DNA of 12,217 nt, taken from positions 1-12,217 of the forward strand of contig CAZSGN010000071.1 in assembly GCA_964606415.1 (NCBI GenBank). The letters are read 5' to 3'. The first letter of the stretch is position 1, and each line of letters starts with the position of its first letter. Shown here piece by piece: positions 1 through 6,675 of the stretch. The DNA is from CAZSGN01 sp964606415. GTDB taxonomy: Bacteria; Bacteroidota; Bacteroidia; Bacteroidales; JBBRXJ01. The position numbers and the translations under genes are program-made. The notes under the pieces are model-generated. The model was not told the DNA's origin. It saw nothing but the letters and a program-made list of their open reading frames with translations, and searched no databases.

Positions 1-75
1 TTTTTTTTTCTTTCCTGTTTGTCGTTGTTTCCCTGCGGTCTGCTCCTTTTATGTTTTTTTTTTTAGGCGTCCGGT
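1..75. other. T-rich non-coding flank
   Basis: This stretch has no gene I can support. It opens with a run of nine T and has another run of eleven T at 54-64. The bases between are T/C-rich on this strand and lead directly into the heptanucleotide repeat, so it may be a decayed extension of that array. Open frames that cross it on either strand consist of repeat-derived residues (Asn/Glu/Gln/Arg/Thr on the minus strand, Cys/Ser/Leu/Phe on the plus strand) and are not credible proteins. Confidence 0.5.
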
Positions 76-296
76 GTTCTTCGTTGTTCGTTGTTCGTCG
101 CCTGTCCGTCCACTGACGGATTCTTTGTTCTTTGTTCCTTGTTCCTTGTTCCTTGTTCGTTGTTCTTTGTTCTTTGTTCCTTGTTCTTTGTTCGTTGTTC
201 GGCGCCTGTCCGTCCACTGACGGATTCTTTGTTCGTTGTTCCTTGTTCTTTGTTCGTTGTTCGGCGCCTGTCCGTCCACTGACGGATTCGTTGTTT
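76..296. repeat. Composite repeat: NTTGTTC heptads interleaved with three 27-bp hairpin modules
   Basis: A 27-bp module occurs at 97-123, 201-227 and 263-289. The last two are identical and the first differs by one base near its 5' end. Each contains the perfect stem-loop TCCGTC-CACT-GACGGA at 105-120, 209-224 and 271-286. The spaces between modules are filled exactly by 7-bp units NTTGTTC: eleven units at 124-200 and five at 228-262. Two more lie at 83-96 and one decayed unit at 290-296. N is T, C or G, never A. The unit just before every module has N = G. Module spacings of 104 and 62 bp differ by 42 bp, exactly six heptads. Phased short tandem repeats like this resemble the heptanucleotide STRR arrays known from cyanobacteria, although the sequence is different. 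It lies beyond the transketolase terminator and has no visible gene of its own. Confidence 0.9.
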
Positions 297-352
297 CTCT
301 GTCTAAAGACGGGATTGTTTATTGACTGATTCTTATTTAATTATGATACATA

Positions 353-390
353 AAAAAACCTCAGCAATTAATCTCTTGCTGAGGTTTTTT
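353..390 (-). terminator. Strong rho-independent terminator, bidirectional
   Basis: The sequence at 353-367 is the perfect reverse complement of 376-390, giving a 15-bp stem of which the GC-containing core is ACCTCAGCAA / TTGCTGAGGT, with an 8-base loop. Read on the minus strand, the hairpin ends in a run of seven T starting 20 bases after the transketolase stop codon, so it should end that transcript. The symmetric A and T tracts would let it also stop any transcript entering from the repeat side. Confidence 0.93.
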
Positions 391-409
391 CTTTTATTGG
401 AAATGGGAT

Positions 410-2449
410 CTATAAATTCAGGTATTCAGTCACTTTGTTCACGACATTTTCTCCGGTGAAACCAAATTTTTCATCAAGCACCTTGTAAGGAGCAGAATAG
501 CCAAAATGATCAAGGCCAACAACAAGGCCATGATCCCCAACAAGATTCCTAAGCGTATCAGGCAATCCGGCAGTCAACCCGAACACAGGGACATTTTCAG
601 GAATCACTTTACTTTGATAATCCTTGCTTTGCAAGCGGAATAAGCCTTCAGAGATTGCTGAAACGATCTGAACCTTTAAACCTTTATCTTTTTCAAGTAT
701 TTCAGCCCCTTCAACCAGTGTTGCCACTTCAGAACCATTTGCCACCAAAATAATATCAGGCTTTCCTTCAGCTTCTTTAACCACATAAGCCCCTTTAGCT
801 GCTTCTTGAGCACAGGCATATCTGTCTCCACCTTTAAATGCCGGCAGATCCTGAATATTCTGTCTTGAAAGCAACAAAGCAGACGGCGTTTTTATATTTT
901 CCATAGCAAGCTTCCATGCCACAGTAGTTTCATCCGCATCGGCCGGCCTAAAGACCAACATACCCGGGTCGCCTGAATGATTTTTCAATTTCTCAAGAAG
1001 CCTGATTTGAGCCTCTTGTTCAACAGGCTGATGCGTAGGACCATCTTCTCCTACCCTGAATGCATCATGTGTCCAGACGTATTTCACCGGAAGTTCCATT
1101 AAAGCAGCCAGGCGGACAGCAGGTTTCATATAATCTGAAAAGACGAAAAATGTACCACATACCGGTATAATACCGCCATGCAAAGCCATTCCATTTGCCA
1201 GTGCAGCCATGGTTAATTCGCTTACGCCAGCTTGCAGGAAAGCACCACTAAAGTCATCTTTCGCTAAAGGCTTGGTGTGCTTCAGGAAGCCATCTGTTTT
1301 ATCGCTATTAGATAAGTCACCAGAAGCCACGATCATATTGTCGATATTCTGTGCGAAATATTCAAGAACAATACCAGAAGATGCCCTTGAAGCATTATTC
1401 TCTTTCTGTTTAATCTCTTTATAATTAATATCCGGTGCCTTGCAAGAAAAGAATTGATCGAATTTGGCAGCAAGATCAGCATTCCCGTCAGCCCATTTCT
1501 TTTCTTCATCTTTCCTTGCTTTCGCTGCCTTTCGTTTCTCCTCCAGTACCTCATCATAAAATGCTTTAACTTCAGGTACAATCGCAAAAGGATTAGCAGG
1601 ATCGCCACCCAGGTTTTCTACTGTTTTTTCAAAAGAAGCACCAGCTCCGGACAAAGGTTTACCATGCGTTGATGGCTGCCGTTCAAAACTTTTACCATCT
1701 TCGGTTACAGCACCTTTACCCATTACAGTCTTGCCAATAATAAGGGTCGGTTTATCTTTTTCCTGTCCCGCAGTTTTTAACGCTTCACGAATTTGACCCT
1801 GATCATTTCCATCAATGCTTACAACATTCCAACCCCAGGCTTCATATTTTTTAGCTGTATCTTCATTCGTTGTCATATTGGTTTCATGAGACAACTGAAT
1901 ATCATTGGAGTCATAAAACATAACCAAATTGCTCAATCCCAGAAAACCGGCAATACGTCCTGCACCCTGAGAAATTTCTTCCTGCACGCCACCGTCGGAA
2001 ATGAAAGCATATGTTTTATGCCCCATCCATTCGCCAAACCGTTCAACAAGAAATCTTTCAGCAATTGCTGCACCAACAGCCATTGCATGTCCCTGCCCCA
2101 GCGGTCCGGAAGTGTTTTCAATGCCGTGCTTTACATCTTTTTCAGGATGCCCGGGCGTGGGACTACCCCACTGGCGGAAATTTTTAAGATCATCCAGTGT
2201 ATAATTGCCTGTTAAAGCCAGGATAGAATATAACATTGGAGACATGTGCCCCGGATCCAGGAAAAAACGATCACGGTTACGCCATGCCATATCATCCGGA
2301 TCCCAGTTCATGAACTCGGAGAAAAGCACATGGACAAAGTCAGCACCGCCCATTGCTCCGCCGGGATGACCGGACTTTGCTTTTTCAACCATCGCCGCAG
2401 ATAGAATACGAATATTATCAGCAGCCAATTGATGTACTGTTTTACTCAT
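410..2449 (-). CDS. tkt: Transketolase
   Basis: Thiamine-diphosphate enzyme of the non-oxidative pentose phosphate pathway, moving two-carbon units between ketose and aldose phosphates in the cytoplasm. At 679 aa it has normal full length. Visible catalytic landmarks match E. coli TktA: SGHPG (His28), PGH (His68), TPGHPE (His101), a pyrophosphate/metal site around SDGG (Asp152) to SND (181-183), STHG (His262), the catalytic Glu in GVSEL (Glu411), and WTHDAFRVGEDGPTHQPVEQ with His461 and His473. SDGG in place of the usual GDG is the form I recall from Bacteroidota enzymes, so it is not a sign of inactivity. A lysine-rich helical stretch (about 302-320) links the first two domains. The start is ATG with no clear Shine-Dalgarno site, the stop is TAG, and a strong terminator follows. 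The gene lies 130 bp after the PBP-like gene, so it may have its own promoter. Confidence 0.97.
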   Translation of the reverse strand: MSKTVHQLAADNIRILSAAMVEKAKSGHPGGAMGGADFVHVLFSEFMNWDPDDMAWRNRDRFFLDPGHMSPMLYSILALTGNYTLDDLKNFRQWGSPTPGHPEKDVKHGIENTSGPLGQGHAMAVGAAIAERFLVERFGEWMGHKTYAFISDGGVQEEISQGAGRIAGFLGLSNLVMFYDSNDIQLSHETNMTTNEDTAKKYEAWGWNVVSIDGNDQGQIREALKTAGQEKDKPTLIIGKTVMGKGAVTEDGKSFERQPSTHGKPLSGAGASFEKTVENLGGDPANPFAIVPEVKAFYDEVLEEKRKAAKARKDEEKKWADGNADLAAKFDQFFSCKAPDINYKEIKQKENNASRASSGIVLEYFAQNIDNMIVASGDLSNSDKTDGFLKHTKPLAKDDFSGAFLQAGVSELTMAALANGMALHGGIIPVCGTFFVFSDYMKPAVRLAALMELPVKYVWTHDAFRVGEDGPTHQPVEQEAQIRLLEKLKNHSGDPGMLVFRPADADETTVAWKLAMENIKTPSALLLSRQNIQDLPAFKGGDRYACAQEAAKGAYVVKEAEGKPDIILVANGSEVATLVEGAEILEKDKGLKVQIVSAISEGLFRLQSKDYQSKVIPENVPVFGLTAGLPDTLRNLVGDHGLVVGLDHFGYSAPYKVLDEKFGFTGENVVNKVTEYLNL

Positions 2450-2579
2450 GCTTTTAATTTTTTTATATTATCAAATTAAGACACGCCGAAATTAAAAAAA
2501 AAGCCTGAGAAATACAGATTTTTAATATTGAATATTAAGCAGATTATAGAAGAATGTTATTTACCGCTATATAAAAAAA

Positions 2580-3677
2580 TTACTTAACCTTATAATCTTC
2601 ATCTACATAAAGATTAATTATTTCAAAAGCTTTTTTCCGCAAGTCAAAACTACCAGCGTAATTTGTTAAAAGAACAACATAAAGATGTTTTCCGGGAGAT
2701 TTAAGAAGGATATTCGTAAACCCAAAATCACTTCCCACCTGATAATCATAGCGTTTACCACTATTAAAACTATTGAACCACCCATAACCCGAAAAAACAG
2801 AATAGCCAGGCCAGTAATTCATTCGCGAAACAAGCTTATATGATTCTTTGGAAAGCAATGTATTATTTTGCCAGGCATTGATCCATTTAACATAATCATC
2901 CAGTGAACAATAAATATTACCAGCACCTTGCAGTAAATTTCGTTTGATCCGTTGATCTTCCAGATAATCACCATCATCTGGATCCGGAATATAACCGGCA
3001 GCCCTGTTTTTAATTTTCCTGAGGTCTTTTTCATGTCCATAAACCCTGGCATCATCCATATCAAGCGGCTTAAATATCTCTTTTTTCATAAATTTACGAA
3101 AATCCTTGCCATACTTTTTTTCTATAATGGATGCCAGTAAAATATAATTAACTTTATTAATCTGCAATTTCCTCCCACTCTTAAAGAGTGGCTCGGTCGT
3201 TGTCTTCAGTGAATCAATAATCACCTCATTGGTTAATGTCACAGACTTATCCGCCAATAATTTCCTGGTATCAATATCCGGCAGACCAGAACTATGACGA
3301 AGCAGGTGGCTAATCTTAATTTGATCACAATAATCAGGCAGATCAAGTAAAGGGCCAATAGGCTCATCAAGCTCTAAAATACCACGATCATTAAGCATTA
3401 AGATACCAATAGCTGTGAAAAGCTGACTCATCCCTGACAGGTTGAAATTTGTATTTGCTTTTACCATTTTTTGTTCTTCAAGATCAGCCATACCAAACCC
3501 CTGCTTATAAAGAACATCATCATCATCCATCACAAGCACAGCAATACCGGTTTCCTGGTTTTGATAATACGTTTTCAGGATATTAGAAATTGAATCATGA
3601 TAATCCTGTGATTTAAGAGGAAGAACATAAAAAAGTAAAAAAACAATAGCGACACTCCAATAATTTTTCAAACACAT
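2580..3677 (-). CDS. Secreted beta-lactamase/PBP-fold protein lacking catalytic residues (probable pseudoenzyme)
   Basis: 365-aa protein of the serine hydrolase / class C beta-lactamase superfamily (Pfam Beta-lactamase type), with an N-terminal signal peptide (about 1-23, ending LKSQ). The fold is recognisable: a LYKQGFGMADLE strand region, an FNLSGMSQLFTA helix, the conserved SHLLRHSSGLPD segment (123-134), YILLASIIEKKYGKDF (178-193), and a C-terminal FGFTNILLKSPGKHLYVVLLTN stretch (318-339). However, the SxxK nucleophile/base position reads G82-M-S-Q85. The Tyr of the YxN motif aligns with Ile173 and its Asn with Lys175. The terminal HxG/KTG position reads Q313-V-G315. All four usual active-site residues therefore seem replaced, and I expect no hydrolase activity, perhaps a peptidoglycan-binding or scaffolding role. 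It starts 30 bp after the TPR gene, which indicates co-transcription. Confidence 0.85.
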   Translation of the reverse strand: MCLKNYWSVAIVFLLFYVLPLKSQDYHDSISNILKTYYQNQETGIAVLVMDDDDVLYKQGFGMADLEEQKMVKANTNFNLSGMSQLFTAIGILMLNDRGILELDEPIGPLLDLPDYCDQIKISHLLRHSSGLPDIDTRKLLADKSVTLTNEVIIDSLKTTTEPLFKSGRKLQINKVNYILLASIIEKKYGKDFRKFMKKEIFKPLDMDDARVYGHEKDLRKIKNRAAGYIPDPDDGDYLEDQRIKRNLLQGAGNIYCSLDDYVKWINAWQNNTLLSKESYKLVSRMNYWPGYSVFSGYGWFNSFNSGKRYDYQVGSDFGFTNILLKSPGKHLYVVLLTNYAGSFDLRKKAFEIINLYVDEDYKVK

Positions 3678-3707
3678 ATAAGCAATAAATTAAATGAACA
3701 AAAAAAA

Positions 3708-5045
3708 TTAATGATTCTGACAATACATATCAACCATTTCATTGGCTTTTTCGAAACCCATATCCTGTGCTTTTTTTAAATCCTGACATCCATCAGCAAA
3801 TTGATTAAGATTAATATAAGATATTCCGCGATTAAAATAAGCCTCTGCATAAGCAGGTTTTAATTTGATAGCCCTCGAGTAATCATCAATAGCACTTTGA
3901 TGATTATTCAGCATTCCTTTTGACATCCCCCTGTAAAAGAAAGGATCGGGCTCAAAAGGTTTAAGATCTATCGCCCGGTTAAAATGTTTAATGGCCCTGG
4001 AAAAATCACCTTGCTTCGCTTCCGAAACACCTAGCAAATTAAAAACTTTAAAATTATACCTGTTAGACTTCGAGATGACATCCAGCTCTTCTTTCGCCCT
4101 TTTAAAGTCGCCCATATGCACGAGAGCAAGTGCCCGGTTATACCTTGCTTTTCCGTAATCCGGATCTACTGACAATAAAGAATCAAAATCCTCAACAGCA
4201 TTTTTATACTGTTTCATCCTTGAATAAACATTTGCTCTGTAATAACGCGCATCAAGATGCATTGATGAGTCCTTTAAAACAATTGTCAGATCATTAAGCG
4301 CATTTTCATTATTAAAAACCTGGTAATGGTCAAAGCCCCTCCTGTAAAAAACCGCCAGATCAGCACCACCTAACTCTTCAATCCTGTCATAATCTTTAAT
4401 CGCCAATTTATATTGTTTCAGGGTATCCTTTAAAGCCACCCTCTTAAAAAGAGTTTGCAATTCGTCAGCTCCTTTATTAATGGCCTGATCGTAATCATCA
4501 ATAGCCTTTTCAAATTCGCCAATAGCAGAAAAGGCAGCACCACGATTTAAATAAACCTCGATTCTCGAAGAATCGGCCTTTAAGGCTTCTTCATATGCCC
4601 CTATGGCCTTATCCCAATTCTCCTTTCCAGCATAAATAAGCCCTTTATGGTTATAGGCTCCGGCAGGATTAAACTGAAATTCAATAGCTTTGTTAAAAAA
4701 CTGAAAAGCTTCATCATATTTCGCCAGTTCTTTATTAGCCATGCCTTTGTAATACCATGCTTCACCATATTCGGGATGCTCGTCCAATACCTGGTCGCAA
4801 TCCATTAAAGCTGCTTCATATTCATCCAGGTTAATACGAGCTAAAGCCCGTTTAACATAAATCTTTGGCAGATTTTTCTTCCATTTCAGGGCTTTTGAAA
4901 ATAAATGCTCCGCCTCCTGATAATTTTCTTCCTCGATATTTTCAATACCTTTCTGATAATAATGCTCGGCAACAGGTTTCCTGATGAATATTCCGGCAAC
5001 AATAAGTAAACCGAAAACAATCAATAACCAATAAATCTTTTTCAT
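3708..5045 (-). CDS. Membrane-anchored tetratricopeptide repeat (TPR) protein
   Basis: 445-aa protein with a short N-terminal anchor (MKK then a hydrophobic helix at about 5-20, followed by IRKP) and roughly a dozen TPR units filling residues 27-440. Diagnostic repeats are easy to see, for example AWYYKGMANKELAKYDEAFQ (97-115), VYLNRGAAFSAIGEFEKAID (164-183), and AYFNRGISYINLNQFADGC (402-420). The C-terminal DGCQDLKKAQDMGF ending is common in Bacteroidota TPR proteins. Lys2/Lys3 ahead of the helix and Arg/Lys after it leave topology uncertain: the TPR part could be periplasmic or cytoplasmic. TPR superhelices bind other proteins, so its tight coupling (30 bp) to a secreted PBP-like protein suggests an envelope assembly partner. 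Start is ATG without a recognisable Shine-Dalgarno site. A 430-bp gap with inverted repeats lies upstream. Confidence 0.9.
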   Translation of the reverse strand: MKKIYWLLIVFGLLIVAGIFIRKPVAEHYYQKGIENIEEENYQEAEHLFSKALKWKKNLPKIYVKRALARINLDEYEAALMDCDQVLDEHPEYGEAWYYKGMANKELAKYDEAFQFFNKAIEFQFNPAGAYNHKGLIYAGKENWDKAIGAYEEALKADSSRIEVYLNRGAAFSAIGEFEKAIDDYDQAINKGADELQTLFKRVALKDTLKQYKLAIKDYDRIEELGGADLAVFYRRGFDHYQVFNNENALNDLTIVLKDSSMHLDARYYRANVYSRMKQYKNAVEDFDSLLSVDPDYGKARYNRALALVHMGDFKRAKEELDVISKSNRYNFKVFNLLGVSEAKQGDFSRAIKHFNRAIDLKPFEPDPFFYRGMSKGMLNNHQSAIDDYSRAIKLKPAYAEAYFNRGISYINLNQFADGCQDLKKAQDMGFEKANEMVDMYCQNH

Positions 5046-5280
5046 GTCAATGATTTTATTGTTTTATTATTTGATGATTCATCATCTGCATATATTTAAT
5101 TTTCATTAGTCACAACTTGCCCCGTAAGGCGGGATGGAACTCACGATGATGACATCCCTTTGACCTTGAGACAACTATTAGGTGTGCAATAATCATCCCT
5201 CCCGTGTGTGTACTAATATTTTGTCATGGCACGGTTCATCTCCCTAAATAATCGTACGCTTGTGAATAAAAGGCCTAGAC

Positions 5281-5321
5281 ATAATAGAGGTTTTATTATA
5301 TTTTGTTCAGCCCTCTATTAT
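5281..5321 (-). terminator. Hairpin downstream of the PorP/SprF gene, possible weak terminator
   Basis: ATAATAGAGG at 5281-5290 pairs perfectly with 5312-5321, a 10-bp stem with a 21-base loop. It lies about 155 bases past the PorP/SprF stop codon on the minus strand. The stem is AT-rich and no clean T run follows, so it may instead be an RNA-processing or leader structure for the TPR gene. Confidence 0.35.
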
Positions 5322-5386
5322 TACTTTAAAACCATAAGGCTTCATTTAAATGAAAATCAAACATCTATTTTTTCCTAACTAAAAAA

Positions 5387-5394
5387 CAAATATA
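5387..5394 (-). promoter_or_regulatory. Candidate Bacteroidota -7 promoter element (TATATTTG)
   Basis: On the minus strand this reads TATATTTG, matching the Bacteroidota -7 consensus TAnnTTTG. The upstream -33 element is poor: TTCG at 5412-5415 with a 17-base spacer instead of TTTG at about 19-21. If real, it would drive a transcript toward the TPR gene with a leader of more than 300 bases containing the palindromes at 5341-5354 and 5281-5321. Confidence 0.25.
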
Positions 5395-5475
5395 ACATCA
5401 ATTATTTATTTCGAATGTAAATTTCTACTATAGAATAACTAAAGTTATTAAAATCCGGATAAAAAACAAAAAGAA

Positions 5476-6495
5476 TTAATAGCGATCCAACCAACGATAT
5501 CTTCGGGCGTTATCCCCAAAGCGAATAGCAACATTAATCTCGTGCGACCCCCAACTATATTTTTTAATATTATTCAATGAATAATCAAAAGCATAGCCAA
5601 AATGAAACATATCCACACTAACACCGGCCATTACCACCATAGCACCAGCGTTTGACGTATTTTCAATCCTGGTGCCACCCGTTCGGTAAGTTAGTCCAGC
5701 CCAATAGTCCTGTTTATAAAAACCCCGGACACTAAGGTCAAATTGCGAGCGCAGATATTCATTAGTCTTAATTAAAAGAGAAGGTTCTATTGCCCACTCA
5801 CGGTCAATTCTATAATTAAAGCCCGCTAATCCATAGTAATGCCGGATCATTTTAGAATTTCGAAGATCTGAATTTCCGAACCTGATAGAAGACTGGAGTA
5901 ACTGGGTAGCAGAAACACCCGCATAAAAATCGGGCAAAGTAAAATAAGCCCCCACCGTTGCATCAGGGACATAAGAAGTCAATGACGAGCTCTCAAGAAG
6001 ATCATCCTGCTGATCATAGAGGACAATATCACTCTCGTTTAATTTAAATTGAACAAAAGAAAGTGAAAGTCCAAAAGAAAGTTGCGCTTGCTGCATATTA
6101 ATATGATAAGCATAACTCCCCATTGCACCAGAAAAGTTGAGCAATCCGGATTGGTCATTAAAAACAGTTCCGCCAACACCAACGCGCCCCCCCTGGCTTC
6201 TCCCCTTTCCTCTGCGGGGTGAACGTGCCCGAGACATATAGCTGGTCTTCAAAATTCTTGTTTGAAAAGAAATAGTATGCGTTTGAGGTGCACCATCAAA
6301 CCCGATCCATTGTTGACGCGCTGTCAGATCAACCGTGGTATAACCATAAGCGCCTGTTCTGGCCGGATTGACCAAATGACGAGTCATAAAGTACTTGCTG
6401 TAAAGAGGCAATTGCTGTGATTCTGCAATAGCCCCGAATAGCAAGAACATTGCTAAACCCAGTACCCATGATGATATGTTAAACTTTATTTTCAC
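5476..6495 (-). CDS. PorP/SprF family type IX secretion system-associated outer membrane protein
   Basis: 339-aa protein with a signal peptide (about 1-27, ending AESQQ) followed by family hallmarks: LPLYSKYFMTRHLVNPARTGAYG (29-51, the 'NPA..G' segment) and RQQWIGFDGAPQTHTISF (60-77), then alternating beta-strand sequence to the C terminus, as expected for a barrel. SprF is required for secretion of the type B cargo SprB in Flavobacterium johnsoniae, and PorP belongs to the T9SS set in Porphyromonas. Solo copies next to a type B cargo gene, as here, are thought to serve that cargo. A basic, Gly/Ser/Arg-rich loop (about 86-106) is inserted between early strands. The start must be GTG: an in-frame TGA lies 16 codons upstream, no ATG lies between, and the next Met (16) would cut the signal peptide. 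No Shine-Dalgarno site is visible. Confidence 0.93.
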   Translation of the reverse strand: MKIKFNISSWVLGLAMFLLFGAIAESQQLPLYSKYFMTRHLVNPARTGAYGYTTVDLTARQQWIGFDGAPQTHTISFQTRILKTSYMSRARSPRRGKGRSQGGRVGVGGTVFNDQSGLLNFSGAMGSYAYHINMQQAQLSFGLSLSFVQFKLNESDIVLYDQQDDLLESSSLTSYVPDATVGAYFTLPDFYAGVSATQLLQSSIRFGNSDLRNSKMIRHYYGLAGFNYRIDREWAIEPSLLIKTNEYLRSQFDLSVRGFYKQDYWAGLTYRTGGTRIENTSNAGAMVVMAGVSVDMFHFGYAFDYSLNNIKKYSWGSHEINVAIRFGDNARRYRWLDRY

Positions 6496-6598
6496 TTGTT
6501 TATTCTTTGTTTTTAATCGGTCAGCACCTGGCCATGATTCTCAAAACCGGGTTTCACGACATATCATAACTTAAAAATAATCATCAAATGATGTGTGT

Positions 6599-6614
6599 TC
6601 CGCCAACCGGCGGA
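6599..6614. repeat. GC-rich palindrome TCCGCC-AACC-GGCGGA
   Basis: A perfect 6-bp stem with a 4-base loop lies in the 180-bp gap between the type B cargo gene and the PorP/SprF gene. It has the same design (TCCG-Y-C, four bases, G-R-CGGA) as the three hairpins in the left-hand repeat. No T run follows on either strand, so it is not an ordinary terminator. It could be a REP-like dispersed element or an mRNA-processing/stability hairpin between two co-transcribed genes. Confidence 0.7.
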
Positions 6615-6675
6615 TCATAGCCCGGCTCATTTTATCTTATAACATATCTAATCAATAAAAACTCAACATTATTCA

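Larger units (their letters stand above)
5046..5475. other. 430-bp intergenic region with several inverted repeats and a GC-richer block
   Basis: No convincing gene. Inverted repeats seen: GATGAT-TC-ATCATC at 5073-5086; CCCG/CGGG at 5121-5133; GGGATG/CATCCC at 5131-5136 and 5153-5158; ATAATAGAGG/CCTCTATTAT at 5281-5290 and 5312-5321; and a perfect 14-bp palindrome TTCATTTAAATGAA at 5341-5354. AGGGATG (minus strand) occurs twice, at 5153-5159 and 5194-5200. Bases of about 5107-5275 look clearly richer in G+C than the flanks, as if this block had a different origin. The longest minus-strand reading frame in it that I found is only 28 codons (5110-5196). It could be a structured leader of the TPR gene, a small RNA, or a decayed insertion. 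I could not match it to a riboswitch or tRNA. Confidence 0.6.

Noticed and set aside
97..289. CRISPR array with three repeats
   Set aside because: The repeats are 27 bp and contain a hairpin, but the would-be spacers are themselves tandem heptads of unequal length (77 and 35 bp), and no cas genes are present.
49..329. Three overlapping short open frames in the left-hand repeat
   Set aside because: Their sequences are only the heptad read in frame (Asn-Glu-Gln-Arg-Thr or Leu-Cys-Ser-Leu-Phe patterns). They occur on both strands, and none has a plausible start context.
1209..2215. Plus-strand open frames inside transketolase
   Set aside because: They are out-of-frame shadows of a well-conserved enzyme and resemble no protein family.
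2472..2479. Possible promoter element TTAATTTG upstream of transketolase on the minus strand
   Set aside because: It matches the TAnnTTTG consensus at all but one defining base, but no -33 element is found at a suitable distance.
2522..2538. AT-only palindrome TTAATATT-G-AATATTAA after the PBP-like gene
   Set aside because: A one-base centre cannot form a stable hairpin loop, the stem has no G/C pairs, and no adjoining T run fits, so I do not call it a terminator.
5107..5275. tRNA, riboswitch or insertion sequence in the GC-richer intergenic block
   Set aside because: No T-loop/anticodon pattern, no recognisable riboswitch core, no terminal inverted repeats and no transposase fragment could be seen by eye.
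5070..6588. Shared decamer TTTGATGATT in two upstream regions (5070-5079 plus strand, 6579-6588 minus strand), each in a small palindrome
   Set aside because: The motif is short and AT-rich, the copies are in opposite orientation and at different distances from the starts, so chance is a sufficient explanation.
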